A DNA stretch of 64,000 bases, from contig NZ_CP017157.1 in assembly GCF_001729485.1 (NCBI RefSeq), forward strand, positions 4,960,001-5,024,000, in the 5' to 3' direction. The notes beneath the pieces are model-generated. The model saw only the letters and a program-made list of their open reading frames with translations. It ran no database searches and was not told the DNA's origin. The translations under genes and the position numbers were made by a program. Source of the stretch: Streptomyces lydicus. GTDB lineage: Bacteria; Actinomycetota; Actinomycetes; Streptomycetales; Streptomycetaceae. Below, piece after piece: positions 8,250 through 16,235 of the stretch (positions are counted from its first letter, which is position 1; the number at the start of each line of letters is the position of its first letter).

Positions 8250-9554
8250 TCATCCCGGTCGTCGGGCCGGCGTAGGCAGGGGTGCCCCGGGGTCGGCCGC
8301 GGCCAGTTCCACCACGAGGCGGCCGAGGCCCTCGGCGTGGCCGTCGGTCTCCGCCACCGAGTACGTGGCGGGGTTGGCCTCCACGCTCACCGTCGTCCCC
8401 TCGCTCGGCGACCGTACGTCGAAGAACAGGCTGAGGTCCGGTACGGGGCCGGTGGTCAGCGTGCGGACCGAGCCCCGGGCCGCGCCCAGGCGCAGGTCGC
8501 GGTCAAAGTTCACGACGTTCACCAGCGGCCCCACGCCGGGCGGCGCCGCCGGGCCCGCGGCGGTGGCCAGCGCCCGGCGGAACTCCTCGTAGCGGTACCG
8601 GTGATGGCGCATCGCCTGCCGGATCCGGCCGTCCGCCTGGGTGAAGGCGTCCCGTACCGAGGCGTCCGGCGCCACCGGCACCCGCAGCGGCAGGATGTTC
8701 GCCAGCGGCGCGACGACGCCGCGCAGCGCGCGGGTGGAGCGACCGCCCACGGAGCAGCCGAAGGTCACCTCGTCCGCTCCGGTGACCTGCCGCAGGTACA
8801 GGGCGGTGGCCGCGATCAGGAAGTGCGCCGGCGGCACCGCGAGCCGCTCGCTCTGTTCCTGGACCGCCGCGACCGCGGGCGCCGGCAGGTGGCGGCGGCC
8901 CTGGAGGGCCGCGGAGGCGGGCGGCGCGTCCTCCCGGAGCCGTCCGGTGGCCGGCCAGGCCGCCGCCTCCTTCGCCCAGAATTCCTGGTCCGAGCGGTAC
9001 GTCCGCCCGGCGGCGTAGGCCCGGTCGTGCTCGACGGCGACGGTGACGGGCTCGAAGGGAGACGGCTGCGGGCAGGTCCCGCCGTGCAGCGCGTTGTAGA
9101 GGTCAGCCGTCCGGCGGGCGAGCGCGGCCAGGCCGTGGCCGTCCGCGACGATGTGGTGAACGCGGCGGTACCACAGGTGGCGGTCGGCCGACACCTTGAT
9201 CAGGGCGGCGCCGGTCAGCGGACCGGTGGTGAGGTCGACGGGCCGGGCGAGGTCGGCGTGCATCCAGGCCACGGCCTGCGCGTCCGGGTCGGCGGCCGCG
9301 CTCAGGTCCAGGACGTCGAAGTCCCACTGCGCGGGCCCGAGTTCCTGCACCGGCGTCCCGTCGGCCGCCATGACGAACCGTGCGCCCAGCGATCCGGCCT
9401 CGTCCACGGCGGTACGCGCCGCCTGCTGCAGCAGGGCCGTGTCGAGAGCGCCGGTGATCTCGTAGTAGTCACCCACGTTGTAGGCCGTGCCCACCGGCTC
9501 CAGGATCTGGGAGATCCAGATCTCCAACTGCCCTGCTGTCAAAGGGACTCGCAC
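8250..9554 (-). CDS. Free-standing NRPS condensation domain protein
   Basis: 434 residues starting at GTG 9554, which has GGAG seven nt upstream; a 49-residue in-frame extension lacks domain similarity. The whole protein is one condensation domain, opening LTAGQLEIWISQ with the active-site motif HHIVADG and the later YRYEEF region. No carrier, adenylation or thioesterase domain is attached. Free C proteins can join intermediates on separate carriers or act as starter/acyl-transfer domains. It converges on the LuxR regulator with only 31 bp between stops and belongs with the NRPS genes to its left. Confidence 0.9.
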   Translation of the reverse strand: MRVPLTAGQLEIWISQILEPVGTAYNVGDYYEITGALDTALLQQAARTAVDEAGSLGARFVMAADGTPVQELGPAQWDFDVLDLSAAADPDAQAVAWMHADLARPVDLTTGPLTGAALIKVSADRHLWYRRVHHIVADGHGLAALARRTADLYNALHGGTCPQPSPFEPVTVAVEHDRAYAAGRTYRSDQEFWAKEAAAWPATGRLREDAPPASAALQGRRHLPAPAVAAVQEQSERLAVPPAHFLIAATALYLRQVTGADEVTFGCSVGGRSTRALRGVVAPLANILPLRVPVAPDASVRDAFTQADGRIRQAMRHHRYRYEEFRRALATAAGPAAPPGVGPLVNVVNFDRDLRLGAARGSVRTLTTGPVPDLSLFFDVRSPSEGTTVSVEANPATYSVAETDGHAEGLGRLVVELAAADPGAPLPTPARRPG

Positions 9555-9697
9555 GTTTCCGCTCCAGACGCCTCGGGACCGTCGTCGACCGACCCTGTCA
9601 TCCGTGGTGAGCTGCGCACAGTCCGTGGTGGGGGTGGTGTTTGCGCCTGTCGTGGACCCGAGGGGGCACACCGGCCGGCAGCGGCGGGCAACACCCC

Positions 9698-10402
9698 TCA
9701 TCGTTCACGAGGACCCCCTTCGTCGTCGGCGCCACCGCGCGGCTCACGAGCGGCGGCCCGCTGCGCCAGGCGAACGGTGTGGGCTGAGCGGGCTTGCGGC
9801 CGGCCGCCGGGCTCCGCCTCCTCCTGCGCGAGCCCGTTGAGGACGGTCCGGACCAGCCGCTCCGCATGGAGGTCGACGGCCGTGCGGTCGTCGAAGTGAA
9901 CGAGGCCGTCCACGAGGAGGGCGGCGAGCCCGTGAATCGCCGCCCACAGGAGGAACTCGGCCCCCTCACGGGCGGACGGCCGCAGCGTGCCGGCGTCGAC
10001 GAGCCGATCGAGCTCCCCGGCCAGCACGTCGTGCGGGTGCACTGCCACGCCGCCCGCGGCGTCTCCCGCGTCGAAAGCGAGGCGGGCCACTGCCGGGCCG
10101 TCCAGTGCCCAGGTGACATAGCCGCGGGCGTAGGCGACGAGGCGCCCCTGATCGCCGTCCGGCGCTTCGTCCACGGCGGCACTGAGACGTGCCCCCAGCC
10201 TGTCCAGCACCCGTGCGGACAGCGCGCCGACGAGCTCGTCCCGCGAACCGAAGTGGTGGTAGGCGGCGCTGGGGCTGACACCGACCCTGAGCGACGCCTC
10301 GCGCAGCGACCATCCCGCTGCGCCCCGCTCACCCACCAGGGATTCCGCCGCGTCCAACAGGGCTGCTCGCAACTCCCCGTGGTGGTAACGATTTTTGGCC
10401 AT
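9698..10402 (-). CDS. TetR-family repressor (WHG-type C-terminal domain)
   Basis: 234 residues. N-terminal helix-turn-helix: YHHGELRAALLDAAESLVGE, then LREASLRVGVSPSAAYHHFGS (about residues 7-55). The ligand domain has the FLLWAAIHGLAALLVDG pattern of TetR proteins with a WHG-like domain. It is divergent from the metallo-beta-lactamase-fold gene across a 77-bp gap holding inverted repeats, so it probably represses both that gene and itself. Confidence 0.9.
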   Translation of the reverse strand: MAKNRYHHGELRAALLDAAESLVGERGAAGWSLREASLRVGVSPSAAYHHFGSRDELVGALSARVLDRLGARLSAAVDEAPDGDQGRLVAYARGYVTWALDGPAVARLAFDAGDAAGGVAVHPHDVLAGELDRLVDAGTLRPSAREGAEFLLWAAIHGLAALLVDGLVHFDDRTAVDLHAERLVRTVLNGLAQEEAEPGGRPQARSAHTVRLAQRAAAREPRGGADDEGGPRER

Positions 10403-10419
10403 GCACAGATCTTAACGGC

Positions 10420-10468
10420 GTTCAGATTGCTGCTATCTTCGATCCCGACATCTGAACACTGCTCAGAT
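10420..10468. promoter_or_regulatory. Probable TetR operator between TetR and MBL-fold genes
   Basis: Two nested symmetries are visible. ATCTGA (10450-10455) faces TCAGAT (10463-10468) across 7 nt. GTTCAGAT (10420-10427) faces ATCTGAAC (10450-10457) across 22 nt. The three related half-sites lie in the short divergent region, and the last half-site touches the AGGAG ribosome site (10469-10473) of the hydrolase gene. Repressor binding could block both transcription and access to the start region. Assignment to the adjacent TetR is inferred. Confidence 0.7.
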
Positions 10469-10479
10469 AGGAGTGCCTC

Positions 10480-11433
10480 ATGTGCCCCACGTGCCCCGAA
10501 GAGCCCTCTCCGCAGGCCGCAACGCCCAGCGACGCGGTAGCGCCCGACCGCCGGGACGCACCCGCTCCCCTGGTCCGGGGCGAGCCGATCGAAGTGTCCG
10601 ACGGCGTCTTCGTGATCTCGGACAACCGCGTGCCGATCGTCCCCAACATCGGCATCGTCATCGGTGATCACGCCGCCCTGGTCGTGGACACCGGGATCGG
10701 GCCTCGCAACGGGCGGTACGTCCTGGACCAGGCCAAGCGGTTGGCCGGAGACCGGCACCTGTACGTGACCCTCACCCACTTCCACCCGGAGCACGGCTTC
10801 GGGGCTCAGGCGTTCAAGGGGGCCGCGACGATCATCTACAACGCCACGCAACGGACGGAGCTGCGCCACAAGGGAGCCGCCTACGCGGAGATGTTCCGGG
10901 GGCTGAGCCCCGCGGTCGCCGCGGAACTTGCCGACGTCCGGTTCGTCGAACCCGATGTGACGTACACAGGGGAGGCGGAGGTCGACCTCGGCGGCCGCAC
11001 GGTGGCACTGCGCGAGGTGGGCCCGGCGCACACCCTCGGCGACCAGATCGTCCTCGTCGACGACCGCGTCCTGTTCGGCGGCGACCTGCTGGAGAACCGC
11101 ATGTTCCCGATCGCCCCGTACTTCCCGCCGCATGACACCGATGTCGACGTACGTCGCTGGATCACCGTGCTCGACCAGCTCCTCGACCTCGACCCCGCGA
11201 TCGTCGTTCCCGGGCACGGGGAGGTCGCCGACACGTCACTGATCAGGGACGTCCGGGACTACCTCGACCATGTGGGCACCGAGACGGCCCGCCTGCGCGC
11301 CCGCGGCGCCACCGCCGACGAAGCGGCCGACGTCATCGGCGAGGACGCCGGCTCGCGCTGGAGCACCTGGGAACATCCCGAATGGACGAACTTCGCCGTA
11401 CGGGCCTTCTACCACGCCCTCCCCACCACCTGA
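10480..11433 (+). CDS. Metallo-beta-lactamase-fold hydrolase
   Basis: 317 residues from ATG 10480 with AGGAG six nt upstream. The metal motif is H100-F-H102-P-E-H105, an HxHxEH variant of the usual HxHxDH. Further ligands are likely in GPAHTLGDQ, LFGGDLLENR and VVPGHGEV. The N-terminus is cysteine-rich (MCPTCP) and acidic, with no signal peptide. The C-terminal tail (DAGSRWSTWEHPEWTNFAVR) resembles MBL enzymes related to quorum-quenching or flavin-linked hydrolases, but the substrate is not evident. Regulation by the divergent TetR is likely. Confidence 0.85.
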   Translation: MCPTCPEEPSPQAATPSDAVAPDRRDAPAPLVRGEPIEVSDGVFVISDNRVPIVPNIGIVIGDHAALVVDTGIGPRNGRYVLDQAKRLAGDRHLYVTLTHFHPEHGFGAQAFKGAATIIYNATQRTELRHKGAAYAEMFRGLSPAVAAELADVRFVEPDVTYTGEAEVDLGGRTVALREVGPAHTLGDQIVLVDDRVLFGGDLLENRMFPIAPYFPPHDTDVDVRRWITVLDQLLDLDPAIVVPGHGEVADTSLIRDVRDYLDHVGTETARLRARGATADEAADVIGEDAGSRWSTWEHPEWTNFAVRAFYHALPTT

Positions 11434-11520
11434 GGTACGGGCCCGACGAGCCGGGCCCCCGCCGCCCTCCGCCGGCCCGATCCAGCGGCCGGTACCGCTC
11501 CGCGGGGCGCGCTCGCAGGC

Positions 11521-12360
11521 ATGATGGAGGCCATGACGCACGCCGCACGCCGCATGTTCGAGCTCCTGGAGCCGATCTGCCTGGTCACCTTCCTCGCCGA
11601 CGAGTGCAACGAGGAGCTGGCCGCGCTCGGCCACCGCACCTACTGGGACGGCTACTTCGCCAGCCGCGCCGCGCCGCTGGGGCGGGTGCCGGCGCAGGTC
11701 GTGCACGCGGCCTTCTACAACTTCGCCGAAGGGGAGGCCGCGCGGCACATCCCGAGCGCGTGGGAGACGATCCCGCCCGAGGCGTCCGTCGCGGCGCGGG
11801 AGCGGGGCAGCGCGGCCTCCCTACGGCGGATCCTCGGCGACGAGCTGGCCGGCTCGCCGGGCCTGGTGCGCGCCGCCGACCTGACCACCAAGGCCGCTAC
11901 GCACGCGCCCACGGAAGGCCGGGTGATGTACGCCGGGATGCGCAGCCTTCCGGTGCCGAGCGATCCGGTCGCCCGGTTGTGGCACTCCGCGACCATGCTG
12001 CGCGAGCACCGCGGTGACGGACACATCGCCGCTCTCGTCGGCGCGCGCATCGGCGGCACGGAGGCCCATGTGCTCGACGCGCTGGCGCAGGGCATCCACC
12101 CGCCGGAGTCGTTCGGGCGCCTCCATCACCTGCCGAAGGAGCGGCTGGCCGCGGTCATGGACGGCTTGCGCGAGCGCGGGCTCGTCGACTCCGACGGCCG
12201 GTTCACCGACACCGGCCGCGAGACCAAGCGACGCGTCGAAGCCCTTACCGACGAGCTCGCCGCCCCGCCGTACGACGCCCTGTCCCCCGCCGAGCTCGAC
12301 GAGTTGGTCGCCGAGCTCGAACCCCTCACCGCGACGCTGGTGGCCGCGGGGTCGCGGTGA
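11521..12360 (+). CDS. SCO6745-family conserved protein
   Basis: About 279 residues, matching the actinobacterial SCO6745 family: an N-terminal RRMFELLEPICLVTFLADE segment, a GYFASRAAPLG motif, FYNFAEG and a central LWHSATMLREHRGDGHIAAL. The C-terminal third (HLPKERLAAVMDGLRERGLV) looks like a winged helix. The molecular function of the family is unknown to me. Two starts compete: ATG 11521 with a weak ribosome site, and ATG 11533, whose GGAGG is only two nt away. It follows the MBL gene by 87 bp but has no clear operon link. Confidence 0.8.
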   Translation: MMEAMTHAARRMFELLEPICLVTFLADECNEELAALGHRTYWDGYFASRAAPLGRVPAQVVHAAFYNFAEGEAARHIPSAWETIPPEASVAARERGSAASLRRILGDELAGSPGLVRAADLTTKAATHAPTEGRVMYAGMRSLPVPSDPVARLWHSATMLREHRGDGHIAALVGARIGGTEAHVLDALAQGIHPPESFGRLHHLPKERLAAVMDGLRERGLVDSDGRFTDTGRETKRRVEALTDELAAPPYDALSPAELDELVAELEPLTATLVAAGSR

Positions 12361-12413
12361 CGAGCGACGACTGACGGGACGAGGGGTCCGCCGTCCGGTA
12401 CGGCGACGCGCAC

Positions 12414-12435
12414 CGAAGTGACGCAGGTCACTTCG
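12414..12435. promoter_or_regulatory. Perfect inverted repeat upstream of sigma-like gene
   Basis: CGAAGTGAC (12414-12422) and GTCACTTCG (12427-12435) are exact reverse complements around a GCAG loop. The repeat ends 36 bp before the ATG at 12471, and there is no U-tract or GC-rich tail. It therefore looks more like an operator than a terminator of the upstream gene. The binding protein is unknown. Confidence 0.6.
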
Positions 12436-12470
12436 AAGTGTCTGCAGGAGTCGCGGGGCTCGTCCCTCTT

Positions 12471-13088
12471 ATGAGCATGGACGCGAGGGAGCACTTTGAC
12501 GACGGGGCCGAGCCCAAGGGTGAGGTCGGCCCGGAGGAGAGGCGTCAGCTCGGCGCAGGGGACGGCACCGCGGCCGGGGAGCGGCCGGCCCTCGCCTTCC
12601 AAGCGGCGGCGACGACACTCGCAGCGGTCTACGGCACCACGCAGTCGCTGGGCTGCACAGCCTTGACGGCCGTCGTGGGCGCGGCGATGGTCTGGAGCAG
12701 GCGCTGGCCGAGGGAGGCGATGACTCGCCTGTTCGCCCGCTGGGCGACCGTGGAACAACCGCGGGGCTGGGTGCGGACCACGGCTCAACGCGTAGCGGTG
12801 GAAGCCCGTAAGCGGGAGGCGCAGGGTCGGGCCCGTGCGAGGGACGCTGCCCGAATGGACTGTCGGAGCCCGGCAGGAACCCGGTCCGTTGCCGCGGAAA
12901 CGCAAGAGGTCCTCGACTTGTTCAGGTCCCTCCCGCGACAGCAACAGGCGGTCATGGCTTGGACGTACGACGGGTTTTCCCCTGCGGAAATCTCGCAGAT
13001 CCTGGGGATTCCCAGAGCTACGGTTGACTCCCACCGGCGTCACGCACGCATCCGACTCAAAGAGATCTTGGGCAAGACGGTCGAGTGA
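12471..13088 (+). CDS. Sigma-factor-like HTH protein with degenerate region 2
   Basis: 205 residues from ATG 12471; an in-frame GTG at 12438 would add 11 residues. The C-terminus is a clear sigma region 4 (about residues 150-200: LPRQQQAVMAWTYDGFSPAE, then ISQILGIPRATVDSHRRHAR). The middle part (WSRRWPREAMTRLF...PRGWVRTTAQRVA) recalls the end of ECF sigma region 2, but the usual acidic DAED-type helix is not recognisable. It may be a minor sigma factor or a DNA-binding protein derived from one. A small ORF follows 21 bp downstream. Confidence 0.75.
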   Translation: MSMDAREHFDDGAEPKGEVGPEERRQLGAGDGTAAGERPALAFQAAATTLAAVYGTTQSLGCTALTAVVGAAMVWSRRWPREAMTRLFARWATVEQPRGWVRTTAQRVAVEARKREAQGRARARDAARMDCRSPAGTRSVAAETQEVLDLFRSLPRQQQAVMAWTYDGFSPAEISQILGIPRATVDSHRRHARIRLKEILGKTVE

Positions 13089-13109
13089 ACGTGCAGGAGG
13101 CGATCGCGG

Positions 13110-13364
13110 ATGAGCGGCCTGGAGGCTGAGGAGTTCGAAGCGTGGGAGACACGCGTCGTGGACGAGATCGGTCCCGCGCTGACGAACGCCTCCGAGACCG
13201 ACGAGGCCCTTGGTTCGATCTTGAGGACTCGGCGCACGGCCCTCTTCGTTGACGAGATCGAGCGGGAGGAGCCGGCCGACCTGCGTCGCCTGGCACGGGA
13301 GCTCGGCGTCACTGACGACGCGGACAGAGCGATGCCTTCATCACGCAGCTGGAAGGCCCGCTGA
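13110..13364 (+). CDS. Small acidic hypothetical protein downstream of sigma-like gene
   Basis: 84 residues from ATG 13110, with an AGGAGG about 10 nt upstream, which supports translation. The sequence is acidic in its first 60 residues (EAEEFEAWETRVVDEIGPAL) and ends basic. It has no transmembrane segment, cysteine motif or recognised domain. Because it sits 21 bp after the sigma-like gene it could be a partner or modulator, but no anti-sigma signature is visible. It could be a real gene or a chance ORF with a good ribosome site. Confidence 0.5.
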   Translation: MSGLEAEEFEAWETRVVDEIGPALTNASETDEALGSILRTRRTALFVDEIEREEPADLRRLARELGVTDDADRAMPSSRSWKAR

Positions 13365-13761
13365 GTGAGCGTTTGCACCTTTGGCCGACAAGAAGCCCTT
13401 GGCGCTCAAACCCCGTACGGCCCTGAGCCCCTGCATTCGCGCCGAGTTGCCGGCGTGCGGCCCCTCGCGGCTGCGGGGGCCGGGGAAAAGGATCTGCGGC
13501 GGAGGGTGGCCGACATCGCGGAATATCCGGTTCCGGAGCGCATCGCGACCGGGCACGAGGACGATCAGCGCCGTTGAATTCTGCACCTCCGCTTGGGTGT
13601 TGACTCGTTCGTTGCCTGCTTCGCCGGTGCAACTTGATGATCCGTTCGTCCCTGACAGCATGTGGCGGCGCGGGCCGACCGTCGGCGCGCCGGCTTCCGC
13701 CCTCCGCTGCGGCCCTGCCCGGAGGAGGGGTCCGGAGTCGAGACGAACAGAGGAGTGGAAC
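13365..13761. other. 397-bp region without a convincing gene
   Basis: ORFs in several frames cross this stretch, but none has a ribosome site plus recognisable domain. Base composition here and in the preceding 500 bp is visibly less GC-rich than the surroundings. This hints at a junction, a decayed gene or acquired DNA. The right end must contain the melC1 promoter. Confidence 0.45.
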
Positions 13762-14238
13762 ATGTCGCGTCCCACCCGTCGCCAGGTGCTGCACGGCAGC
13801 GCCGCGGCCCTCGCCGGAGCGGCGCTCGCCGCACCGGTCGTGTTCCCCGGAACCGCTGCCGCCCGCCCCGTGGACGGCCACGGCAGCTCGGCAGGATCCG
13901 GGGACGCCGGTGGTCACGAGATGCCGGATCCGTTCGACGAGATGTACGAGGGCCGCCACATAGAGGGGTGGCCGGCCGACGAAGAGGGCTCTGGTGCCGG
14001 AGCACGTCGAGGCCCGGGTGGCGGCGGGACCCACCGCGCCGGGCGGGCCGCTCCGCACGAGGGAATGGACTTCGTCGTCCGCATAGACAACGACGACCTC
14101 CATGTGATGCGGAACGCGGACGGCACCTGGGTGAGCCTGGTGAACCACTACGAGACGTTCGATACGCCACGCGCGTTGGCGCGCGCCGCCGTTCGCGAAC
14201 TCAAGGGTGCCGACCTGGTCCCCGTCGTCACCGGCTGA
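13762..14238 (+). CDS. melC1: Tyrosinase cofactor / copper chaperone MelC1
   Basis: 158 residues from ATG 13762 with AGGAG upstream. The N-terminus carries a twin-arginine signal ([20 protein letters not shown], cleavage near AAARP). The body has the MelC1 pattern [15 protein letters not shown] and the C-terminal [20 protein letters not shown] block, ending in [17 protein letters not shown]. MelC1 delivers copper to apo-tyrosinase and escorts it through Tat export as a complex. The region between these blocks is a longer glycine-rich linker. melC2 follows 40 bp downstream. Confidence 0.95.
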   Translation: MSRPTRRQVLHGSAAALAGAALAAPVVFPGTAAARPVDGHGSSAGSGDAGGHEMPDPFDEMYEGRHIEGWPADEEGSGAGARRGPGGGGTHRAGRAAPHEGMDFVVRIDNDDLHVMRNADGTWVSLVNHYETFDTPRALARAAVRELKGADLVPVVTG

Positions 14239-14278
14239 GCCCCGTCCCGGCCCGTCCCCCCACCGAGGAGTCCTCGAC

Positions 14279-15097
14279 ATGGCAGTCCGGAAAAACCAGG
14301 CGGACCTCACCGCCACCGAGAAGCGGAACTTCGTCGACGCGGTGCTGGAGCTCAAGCGCAGCGGCCGCTACGACGAGTTCATCAGCACGCACAACGCCTT
14401 CATCATCGGCGACACCGACGACGGGGAGCGGACCGGCCACCGGTCACCGTCGTTCCTCCCCTGGCACCGCAGGTTCCTGCTGCAGTTCGAACGAGCCCTG
14501 CAGAGCATCACGCCCTCGGTCACGCTGCCCTACTGGGACTGGACCGTCGACCGCAGCCCGCGCAGTTCGCTGTGGGCCGACGACTTCCTCGGCGGTGACG
14601 GGCGGAGCGGCGACGGGCGGGTGACCTCGGGGCCGTTCGCCTTCGGCGGCGGCAAGTGGCCGATGAACGTGAGGGTGGACGGCCGGACGTTCCTGCGCCG
14701 CTCGCTCGGCACCGGGGTCCGCGAACTGCCGACCCGGGCCGAGGTCGACCGGGTGCTCGCCATGAGCGTCTACGACGCCGCCCCCTGGAACAGCTCCTCG
14801 GACGGCTTCCGCAACCACCTCGAAGGCTGGCGCGGGCCGAATCTGCACAACCGGGTGCACGTCTGGGTCGGCGGGCAGATGACCACCGGGGCGTCGCCCA
14901 ACGATCCGGTCTTCTGGCTGCATCACTGCTTCATCGACAAGCTCTGGGCCGACTGGCAGGCGCTGCACCCGCAGTCGGGCTACCTGCCGACGGGCGACAC
15001 ACCCGACGTCATCGACCTCCACGACACGATGAAGCCATGGAACGACGTCACGCCGGCGGACCTGCTGGACCACAGCGCGTTCTACACCTATGCATGA
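14279..15097 (+). CDS. melC2: Tyrosinase MelC2
   Basis: 272 residues from ATG 14279, the normal length for Streptomyces tyrosinase. It is a type 3 copper enzyme that hydroxylates monophenols and oxidises o-diphenols to quinones, giving melanin. CuA histidines are visible in STHNAF, TGHRS and PWHRRF; CuB histidines in LHNRVHVW and FWLHHCFID. There is no signal peptide, consistent with Tat export as a complex with MelC1. A strong hairpin follows the stop codon. Confidence 0.96.
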   Translation: MAVRKNQADLTATEKRNFVDAVLELKRSGRYDEFISTHNAFIIGDTDDGERTGHRSPSFLPWHRRFLLQFERALQSITPSVTLPYWDWTVDRSPRSSLWADDFLGGDGRSGDGRVTSGPFAFGGGKWPMNVRVDGRTFLRRSLGTGVRELPTRAEVDRVLAMSVYDAAPWNSSSDGFRNHLEGWRGPNLHNRVHVWVGGQMTTGASPNDPVFWLHHCFIDKLWADWQALHPQSGYLPTGDTPDVIDLHDTMKPWNDVTPADLLDHSAFYTYA

Positions 15098-15147
15098 CAG
15101 GTCCCTGACAGGCAGCCCGTCGCGAGGACGCTGACCACCACGTCACC

Positions 15148-15185
15148 GGGGACGGCCGGCGGGGACGGGCCCGCCGGCCGTCCCC
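15148..15185 (+). terminator. Hairpin terminator after melC2
   Basis: A perfect 16-bp GC-rich stem (15148-15163 with 15170-15185) and a 6-nt loop lie 50 bp after the melC2 stop. There is no T-tract, as is common in Streptomyces. Confidence 0.75.
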
Positions 15186-15295
15186 GCCCGTCCCCGCCGC
15201 GGAACTTCGGCCGCGGGGACGCCGCCTTCGTAGGCAAGCCTGCGGGGGACTGTCAGTACCAGGACCGTCCGGGCAGGACGGTGCACAGTGGTGTC

Positions 15296-16150
15296 ATGGC
15301 AACCACGGAGTTCGGGCGCACGGTGCGCTGCTGGCGCGACCGGGCCTCCCCTGAGACGGCCGGGCTGCCCGCCGGCGGCCAACGGCGCACGCCCGGGCTG
15401 CGCCGTGAGGAACTCGCCCTGCTGGCAGGGATCTCGGTCGACTACGTCACCCGTCTCGAACAGGGCCGGGCAACCAACCCGTCGGCACAAGTCGTCGAGG
15501 CCCTCGGCCGGGCGCTGCGGTTATCCGGGGCCGAGCGAGAGCACCTGTTCCGTGTCGCCGGCCTCGTACCGCCCGGGCAGGGCACGGTGCCCGCGTACAT
15601 CACGCCGGGCGTGCACCGGATGCTGGACAGGCTGACCGGCACGCCCGTCGCCGTCTCCGACGCGGCATGGACGCTGCTCCTGGCCAACCCGCTGTACACG
15701 GCCCTGATGGGTGAGTGGCACGGCAGCGAACGCAACGCGGTGTGGCGCAACTTCCTGGGTTCGGAAAGCCGTGTCCGGTACACCCCGCAGGACCGACGCG
15801 CGCTCGACGCCGTGCAGGTCGCGGAGCTGCGTGCGACGGCGAGCCGGTATCCGGCGGACCGGCGGCTGCGGCGGCTGATCGCGGAACTGCACGCGAACAG
15901 CGAGCGATTCGCCGCACTGTGGGACTCCGGAGCCATGGCCGAGCCGCACGAGGTGTCCCGCAAGACCGTTGATCACCCGCAGGTGGGCGCCGTGACGCTG
16001 GATTGCGACGTGCTCAGCGTCACGGGCGGCGACCTGCGCATCATCATGTACACGGCCGAACCCGGCACCCAGGACGCCGAACGCCTTGCGCTCCTCGCCG
16101 TCGTCGGTACCCAGACCTTCCCCGGCCAGGGCGCGTCGATCGGCTCATAG
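15296..16150 (+). CDS. XRE-family regulator with MmyB-like ligand domain
   Basis: 284 residues from ATG 15296. The N-terminal helix-turn-helix (about residues 30-75) reads LRREELALLAGISVDYVTRL followed by EQGRATNPSAQVVEALGRAL. The C-terminal MmyB-like domain contains NPLYTALMGEW, RNAVWRNFL, LIAELHANSERFAALWDSG and the closing ERLALLAVVGTQ. Members of this very common actinobacterial group usually control a neighbouring redox gene, but no obvious divergent target exists here. The gene converges on the binding-protein gene. Confidence 0.9.
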   Translation: MATTEFGRTVRCWRDRASPETAGLPAGGQRRTPGLRREELALLAGISVDYVTRLEQGRATNPSAQVVEALGRALRLSGAEREHLFRVAGLVPPGQGTVPAYITPGVHRMLDRLTGTPVAVSDAAWTLLLANPLYTALMGEWHGSERNAVWRNFLGSESRVRYTPQDRRALDAVQVAELRATASRYPADRRLRRLIAELHANSERFAALWDSGAMAEPHEVSRKTVDHPQVGAVTLDCDVLSVTGGDLRIIMYTAEPGTQDAERLALLAVVGTQTFPGQGASIGS

Positions 16151-16235
16151 TGTCCCGGCCCTCCGGACGGCAGCGTCCACGCGAGCGGCAGGGCGCTCTC
16201 CTGCCGCTCGCCGGACGCTCCTGCGAATCCGTCCG

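Noticed and set aside
9598..11217. 539-codon minus-strand frame spanning the TetR and MBL genes
   Set aside because: Both TetR and MBL proteins are clear in other frames, and the operator region lies inside it.
13341..13775. 144-codon minus-strand ORF before melC1
   Set aside because: Some stretches look protein-like, but there is no ribosome site, it overlaps the melC1 ribosome site and it matches no family I recognise.
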